NCBI GenBank assembly: GCA_013287235.1
Contig: JABDEF010000007.1
Coordinates: forward strand, 1 to 36,957
Direction: 5' to 3'
Source of the DNA: Gammaproteobacteria bacterium
GTDB taxonomy: Bacteria > Pseudomonadota > Gammaproteobacteria > DSM-16500
Length of the DNA stretch: 36,957 nt
This document shows positions 33,215-36,957 of this stretch, one piece after another (position 1 is the stretch's first letter; the number at the start of each line of letters is the position of its first letter). Position numbers and translations under genes: made by a program. A model generated the notes under the pieces. The model saw only the letters and a program-made list of their open reading frames with translations. It did no database searches and was not told where the DNA came from.

Positions 33215-34364
33215 GAATATTAATGAATTCCAATATTTGATTAGATAAAAATTCAAAATCTGGATTATAAGTAAGTCGTTCGTATTGCATCTCTGTCCAA
33301 TGATGTTTTAATAAAAATTGATTGATTTTTAACTGAAAAGGTGAAAACTCTCCATATTGGGTTTTTTGACGGTGGGTTAAGTGGCTGGCGTACATATAAT
33401 CCCCATTTTCACCATAGTGGGCATTGGAAGGCTCAATAGGTACGCAAAGATGAGAAAAACTGACGATATCGAAGGCAGGATAAACAGAGGATCGCAATAC
33501 AATCCGCGAATCTTCCGGCGTTTGATGGGGAGATTGCGTATATAAAATCATACGACTCTTAGGATTTTTATGTTGTTTAAAATATTGAATACTGTCTTTC
33601 GAGGAGACAGTTGCATCATTTTCACTCATGGTAAACAATAATGGACAAACCGGTTTATCAGGATAGCTTATTTTTTGAATTTCTCGACCCAATCGATAAA
33701 CTTGGTACGCGGCATTAAATGGAATAGAACCATATTTGACATAATCACTTAATTCTTCATTATCGATGTGAAACCATTCGACGCGTTTTGATACAAAACG
33801 AAATAAGCGATACCAATGGGTTGCAAAATCAAAAAAAGAATGTATGCGAAGCGCGGGTGCAATCAATATTAATCCTGCTATTTGACGATGATCTTTTAAT
33901 ACATGATACAAAGCAAGATCGGCGCCTGTGGAGAAACCCACTAAAAAAATTTTATTCACTTCTTTTTTAAGGGAGTGAATGCCGAAACGGACCGTTTCCA
34001 GCCATTGGTGATAATCGACATTTAAAAGAGCACCGGGAATGGTACCATGACCTTGTAGTAAAACTGCTCTGACTAAAAAACCTTCTGTTTCTAGTACTTT
34101 TCCTATCCCTTTCATGACAAATGGAGAATCAAGCAGACCATGAATGAGTAATGCGCCGGCTTTCAGAGGCTTATGCTTAGGCTTTAACTCAAAAGGTGCA
34201 TTGGCGAGGATAATATTTTGTGCATTATTTTTATTGAGATCCCTACGTGTTTTCGAGATAATTTCCGTTGATTCTTTAATGTAATCCGCGAAGCTTAAAT
34301 GATGATTGAGAATAGGGTAGTCTATTTGAGGATCAGTGAATAATTGGCGTTCTTTATGAAACAT
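33204..34364 (-). CDS. Alpha/beta hydrolase (carboxylesterase/lysophospholipase-like)
   Basis: A 386-residue alpha/beta hydrolase. Residues 70-85 carry the oxyanion-hole strand (GALLIHGLLDSPFVM), then LLQGHGTIPG, and the nucleophile elbow VGFSTGADLAL (GxSxG, Ser near residue 155). SENDATVSS holds the likely acid Asp, and SFSHLCVPIEPSNAHYG a likely catalytic His. It resembles monoacylglycerol-lipase/carboxylesterase proteins (COG1647-like); the substrate is unknown, and no signal peptide is seen. ATG 34364 is preferred over 34391, whose first codons lie inside a palindromic repeat. The C-terminus (INIHPL) comes from another repeat and is the same IHPL as in lspA. Confidence 0.78.
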   Translation of the reverse strand: MFHKERQLFTDPQIDYPILNHHLSFADYIKESTEIISKTRRDLNKNNAQNIILANAPFELKPKHKPLKAGALLIHGLLDSPFVMKGIGKVLETEGFLVRAVLLQGHGTIPGALLNVDYHQWLETVRFGIHSLKKEVNKIFLVGFSTGADLALYHVLKDHRQIAGLILIAPALRIHSFFDFATHWYRLFRFVSKRVEWFHIDNEELSDYVKYGSIPFNAAYQVYRLGREIQKISYPDKPVCPLLFTMSENDATVSSKDSIQYFKQHKNPKSRMILYTQSPHQTPEDSRIVLRSSVYPAFDIVSFSHLCVPIEPSNAHYGENGDYMYASHLTHRQKTQYGEFSPFQLKINQFLLKHHWTEMQYERLTYNPDFEFLSNQILEFINIHPL

Positions 34365-34384
34365 AACTATAATACCATTCACTA

Positions 34385-34485
34385 CCGTCATTGCGATGCC
34401 TCGTGCTTTTTACGAGGTGAAACAATCCAGAAAAGCTTTTTGGATTGCTTCACCTCGTAAAAAGCACGAGGCATCGCAATGACGG
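34385..34485. repeat. CATTGCGA-family palindrome between divergent genes
   Basis: A long near-perfect inverted repeat: CCGTCATTGCGATGCCTCG at the left, its complement CGAGGCATCGCAATGACGG at the right, and an inner CAATCCAG/GGATTG pair around AAAGCTTT. It lies between the divergent hydrolase and IcmD-like genes, so it may influence both promoters. Same family as 9988-10069. Confidence 0.85.
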
Positions 34486-34536
34486 CGAAGTTACAAAAAA
34501 ATAGTATATCTTTTTACAACAGGTTATGAAAGTTTT

Positions 34537-34866
34537 ATGAAAATAGTACGTCTACCTTATTTTCTTTTGATACTTTTTTTACAAAGTATTTGTTATGCAA
34601 ATAGCGCGCCCAGTATTGGCGGGTTAGCAAACGAAATGATGGGGCCTGTCGGTATGCTATCGGATTTTATTGGCACGGCGAGCATTATTGTGGGGATCAG
34701 CTGTCTTTTTGCTTCTTTCTTACGTTTTATGCAATATCGTGTTAACCCGCTTGCCTCTCCCATCAGCACCGTGGTTGTCTTATTTATTTTAGGGATTGTG
34801 ACATTATTGTTGCCTTTTTTATATAAATTGGTAGGGTATGGCATTCCATTTTTCGAGCATAAGTAA
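34537..34866 (+). CDS. Small membrane protein resembling Dot/Icm IcmD/DotP (DotV/IcmC group)
   Basis: A 109-residue protein. A probable signal peptide (MKIVRLPYFLLILFLQSICYA, 1-21) is followed by a short soluble part (GGLANEMMGPVGMLSDFIG) and two membrane segments (ASIIVGISCLFASFLRFM; STVVVLFILGIVTLLLPFLY) joined by QYRVNPLASPI. This plan, with a basic NP-x-x-x-PI loop between two helices and a P after the second, is that of IcmD/DotP and its relatives in the Legionella/Coxiella type IVB secretion system (there KFKxHKDNPTQIPIGTP). No other dot/icm gene lies in the window. A VirB2-like or other two-TM protein is the alternative. It is followed 4 bp later by an EexN-like gene. Confidence 0.6.
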   Translation: MKIVRLPYFLLILFLQSICYANSAPSIGGLANEMMGPVGMLSDFIGTASIIVGISCLFASFLRFMQYRVNPLASPISTVVVLFILGIVTLLLPFLYKLVGYGIPFFEHK

Positions 34867-34870
34867 TTAT

Positions 34871-35245
34871 ATGAAATTCATAAAACAGTCTGTCGTCATT
34901 TTATTTTTATCCCTGTCTTTGAGCTGTCATGCAGAATTGTCGTATGACTATTTGATGGAGCATCCAAAAGTCTTGAGTGATCAATACAAACAATGTGAAA
35001 CGGAAGCGACAACAGCATGCGACACCGTGAGACGTGCTGCTTATGATTTTGATGCACTGATTCAAACACAAAATCAAGATCCCGAAGGGTTTGGACGCGA
35101 AGTGATGGATGAGCAAACACAATTGGTAGCGTTAAAAAAAGCGTACGAAACAGAAAAGACATCTACGACAAAACAAGCCTATGAAGATCAACGTGCAAAG
35201 TTACGTCAATTATATGCGGTGATTGCGCTCCGAACGCCGGAGTAA
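34871..35245 (+). CDS. Small secreted protein with an EexN-like Cys motif
   Basis: A 124-residue exported protein. MKFIKQSVVILFLSLSLSCHA is a signal sequence; cleavage after CHA gives a periplasmic protein, or LSLSC could be a poor lipobox. The mature start SYDYLMEHPKVLSDQYKQCE, then TTACDTVRRAAYDFDALI, matches the pattern Y-x-x-HP-x(8-9)-C-x(7)-C-x-x-V/A of EexN-type entry-exclusion lipoproteins of conjugative type IV systems. The rest (residues 65-120) is a charged helix, perhaps a coiled coil. The ATG at 34871 is chosen because it begins the signal peptide; the frame extends to 34838 inside the previous gene. Coupling to the IcmD-like gene 4 bp upstream suggests joint work in an envelope type IV apparatus. 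Confidence 0.55.
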   Translation: MKFIKQSVVILFLSLSLSCHAELSYDYLMEHPKVLSDQYKQCETEATTACDTVRRAAYDFDALIQTQNQDPEGFGREVMDEQTQLVALKKAYETEKTSTTKQAYEDQRAKLRQLYAVIALRTPE

Positions 35246-35251
35246 GAAAAT

Positions 35252-35330
35252 AAATCCCCCCGCCTGTGCCTCGCTCGGCGACCCCCTTTGAAAAAGGGGG
35301 GCGACGAGCGAGGCACAGGCGGGGGGATTT
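35252..35330. repeat. Palindrome with AAATCCCCCCGCC outer arms and a CCCCCTTTGAAAAAGGGGG core
   Basis: Outer arms 35252-35277 and 35305-35330 are a perfect 26-bp inverted repeat; the centre carries ACCCCCTTTGAAAAAGGGGG. The modules are the same as at 23597-23715 but nested inside out. It fills the gap between the convergent EexN-like and rlmH genes and is followed on the plus side by TTTTTT, so it makes a good terminator. Confidence 0.85.
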
Positions 35331-35331
35331 T

Positions 35332-35802
35332 TTACATCCGATGATACGGATGTCCCTGTAAAATACTGATCGCACGATAAAGTTGTTCGACCACTAAAAC
35401 ACGAACAAGTGCGTGGGGGAAAGTGAGGGGTGAGAGTGACCATTTGATATTGGCTTTTTTGAGGCAAGTTTCTGATAATCCATCTGGGCCGCCAATGAGT
35501 AAATCAATATTTTTCCCTTCTGTTTGAAACTGCTTTAATTTTTCGGCTAATTTTTCCGTGGACCAGGATTCTCCTTTCACATCCAACGCAATCATGACAT
35601 GTCCGGGTTTGAGGGCTTTCATGAGTTTTTCACTTTCGTTTTCAATGATACGTGGAATGTTGGATGAGGGGGTGCGCTTTTCAGGCGAAATTTCCAGTAG
35701 TTCGAATGGGTAGGACGGAGGAAACCGTCTCGTGTAGGTTTGAAAACCTTGTTCTACCCATTCTGGCATTTTGTTACCGACCGCCAGTAGACGTACGCGC
35801 AT
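35332..35802 (-). CDS. rlmH: 23S rRNA (pseudouridine1915-N3) methyltransferase RlmH
   Basis: A 156-residue SPOUT methyltransferase of the family's usual size (about 155). It methylates pseudouridine 1915 in helix 69 of 23S rRNA on assembled 70S ribosomes. MRVRLLAVGNKMPEWVEQGF, the SAM-binding trefoil-knot parts IDLLIGGPDGLSE and LSPLTFPHALVRVLVVEQLYRA, and the C-terminal HPYHRM are all diagnostic. Its start lies 29 bp inside the end of rsfS, so translation is coupled. Its stop touches the neighbouring palindrome. Confidence 0.96.
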   Translation of the reverse strand: MRVRLLAVGNKMPEWVEQGFQTYTRRFPPSYPFELLEISPEKRTPSSNIPRIIENESEKLMKALKPGHVMIALDVKGESWSTEKLAEKLKQFQTEGKNIDLLIGGPDGLSETCLKKANIKWSLSPLTFPHALVRVLVVEQLYRAISILQGHPYHRM

Positions 35803-36142
35803 CTTGTTCCCGCATATCGATAATGGGTTCCCAGAGATCTTCTAAATTATAAAAGGCGCGAGTCGCAGGTAGCATGATATGTACGATCACATCTGCAAGG
35901 TCGACGATGACCCATTCACCTTCTTTTTCTCCTTCCGTTTTAATGTAACTGACACGTTGTTCCTTCGCTTTCATAACGACATTTTCAGCGAGTGATTTCA
36001 CGTGACGGTTGGAGCGTCCGCTGCAGATAATCATGATGTCTGTGATGGTGGTTATTTCATGTACATCTAGGGTTATTAAATCGAGGGCTTTTAAATCGTT
36101 GAGTGCGTCGAGTGCGAGGTTTTTCAAATGCTCTGTTTGCAT
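35774..36142 (-). CDS. rsfS: Ribosomal silencing factor RsfS
   Basis: A 122-residue RsfS (YbeB/Iojap) that binds L14 and blocks 30S-50S joining when nutrients are scarce. Core: LNDLKALDLITLDVHEIT, DIMIICSGRSNRHVKSLAENV, WVIVDLADVIVHIMLPATRAFYNLEDLW. The ATG at 36142 has AGGA 8 nt upstream; an upstream in-frame GTG at 36169 is rejected. The C-terminal tail overlaps rlmH by 29 bp. It is the middle gene of nadD-rsfS-rlmH. Confidence 0.95.
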   Translation of the reverse strand: MQTEHLKNLALDALNDLKALDLITLDVHEITTITDIMIICSGRSNRHVKSLAENVVMKAKEQRVSYIKTEGEKEGEWVIVDLADVIVHIMLPATRAFYNLEDLWEPIIDMREQDARTSTGGR

Positions 36143-36174
36143 CCGTTGTATCCTGTATAGTGTACACACTTTTA

Positions 36175-36819
36175 TTATAGCGAATTTGAGTGGTATATGC
36201 CATGTTGCTTTATGTATTCATACACACTATCTGGTAGTAGAAAACGCGGGTTTTTGCCTTTCGCAAGCGCTTTTCGTATCTCGGTTGCAGATATTTCTAA
36301 AGCCGTGACGGGTTGTAAAATAATAGAACCCGATCGGGTTTGATGAATGTCTTTTTTTACGCTATCTTTTAATAAGTGCGCAATCGTGCCATTTTCAGGG
36401 AGTTGATAATCTGGCCGATGCGCAATGATTAAATGCGCAAGTTTTAAAATATCATCATAACGATGCCATTGCGCAAATCCTAACAAGGCATCAATTCCCA
36501 TGATTAAACAAAGTGGTGTTTGATCGGATATGTTTTTGCGAAGTGTTTCTAATGTGTCCACCATGTAAGAGGGCCCTTGGCGCTTGATTTCGCAATCATC
36601 TACTTTGAACGCAGATTCGTCTTTTATTGCTAAAGTGATCATATTGAGTCGATCTTCTGGAGATGCGACTGGACGTTCTCGGTGGACCGGCTGGTAACAA
36701 GGGATAAAACGTACTTCAGCTAACTGGCACGTATCATATATTTCAAGCGCGGTGCGTAAGTGCCCAAAGTGTATGGGATCAAAAGTACCGCCGAAAATGG
36801 CTATGGGTTTTTGAAACAT
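36175..36819 (-). CDS. nadD: Nicotinate-nucleotide adenylyltransferase
   Basis: A 214-residue NadD that joins nicotinate mononucleotide to AMP, forming deamido-NAD. IAIFGGTFDPIHFGHLRTAL holds the GGTFDPxHxGH nucleotide-binding motif; IMGIDALLGFAQWHRYDDIL and ISATEIRKALAKG (the ISSTxIR motif) follow. The ATG at 36819 fits the domain start; the frame extends to 36855 without a ribosome site. First gene of the nadD-rsfS-rlmH operon, 32 bp ahead of rsfS. Beyond it (36856-36957) the window holds no recognisable feature. Confidence 0.95.
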   Translation of the reverse strand: MFQKPIAIFGGTFDPIHFGHLRTALEIYDTCQLAEVRFIPCYQPVHRERPVASPEDRLNMITLAIKDESAFKVDDCEIKRQGPSYMVDTLETLRKNISDQTPLCLIMGIDALLGFAQWHRYDDILKLAHLIIAHRPDYQLPENGTIAHLLKDSVKKDIHQTRSGSIILQPVTALEISATEIRKALAKGKNPRFLLPDSVYEYIKQHGIYHSNSL

Positions 36820-36957
36820 GTGAAAAGCTCGTTTTATAGTAGGACGTGTCGGCAATTACCCTCAAAATCTAAGGTAATTATATCATTATTCAATAAATTT
36901 TATTAAAAAACATTGTATCTGTTCAGCGGTTGCCACTGAACTAATCGTGCCCGTGAG

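Noticed and set aside
33104..33256. N-terminal extension of the membrane protein
   Set aside because: The extra 51 residues translate a palindromic repeat and the end of the hydrolase gene; the ATG at 33103 has a ribosome site.
35996..36005. parS-like TTTCACGTGA
   Set aside because: Only the central 10 of 16 consensus bases match, it lies inside rsfS and no second site was found, so chance is likely.

Overview
This 37 kb window looks like a chromosomal segment of a low-GC gammaproteobacterium with an intracellular or host-associated life, most like the Legionellales (Legionella/Coxiella/Berkiella-type). That placement is inference. It rests on gammaproteobacterial gene orders (scpA-scpB-rluB; rplU-rpmA-obgE; rpsT opposite murJ-ribF-ileS-lspA; nadD-rsfS-rlmH) interspersed with effector-like genes: a U-box protein, a transglutaminase-like protein, a GHKL-ATPase-like protein, a membrane protein with a Glu-rich tail, and a small protein resembling Dot/Icm IcmD/DotP. 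No tool was run, and family calls come from motifs read by eye and from memory.

Layout. 1-4.2 kb: U-box protein; scpA-scpB-rluB operon (minus); divergent Sua5/TsaC. 4.2-8.3 kb: unknown helical protein and a murF-icd operon (minus), the icd being of the Rickettsia/Thermus type. 8.5-12.2 kb: a fused aminodeoxychorismate synthase (PabB-PabA) whose linker is encoded by a perfect 39-bp inverted repeat, overlapping tail-to-tail with a GHKL-ATPase-like gene. 12.1-12.6 kb: non-coding, full of palindromes. 12.6-13.6 kb: orphan parB plus a J-domain-like small gene. 13.8-17.6 kb: Zn alcohol dehydrogenase plus an acyl-CoA synthetase/GNAT fusion. 17.6-21.1 kb: small unknown gene, ABC-F ATPase, tRNA-Pro(CGG), ispB. 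21.4-22.8 kb: transglutaminase(Tgl)-like protein with a TPR-like part. 23-31.8 kb: rplU-rpmA-obgE, rpsT, murJ, a small unknown, ribF-ileS-lspA. 31.8-35.2 kb: membrane protein, alpha/beta hydrolase, and a pair resembling IcmD/DotP and EexN. 35.3-36.8 kb: nadD-rsfS-rlmH (minus).

Two themes stand out. First, at least three families of palindromic repeats are scattered through the window: CATTGCGA-type, CCCCCTTTGAAAAAGGGGG-type and GTCATGCCAGCATGCT-type. They sit at convergent gene ends, supply stop codons (two unrelated proteins end in the same IHPL), may supply a ribosome binding site (obgE), and in one case are translated in frame inside an essential-type enzyme. Second, lineage-specific effector-like genes are placed singly between core genes, often overlapping or abutting their 3' ends. 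One of them, the GHKL-like gene, has a near-perfect PmrA-type box upstream.
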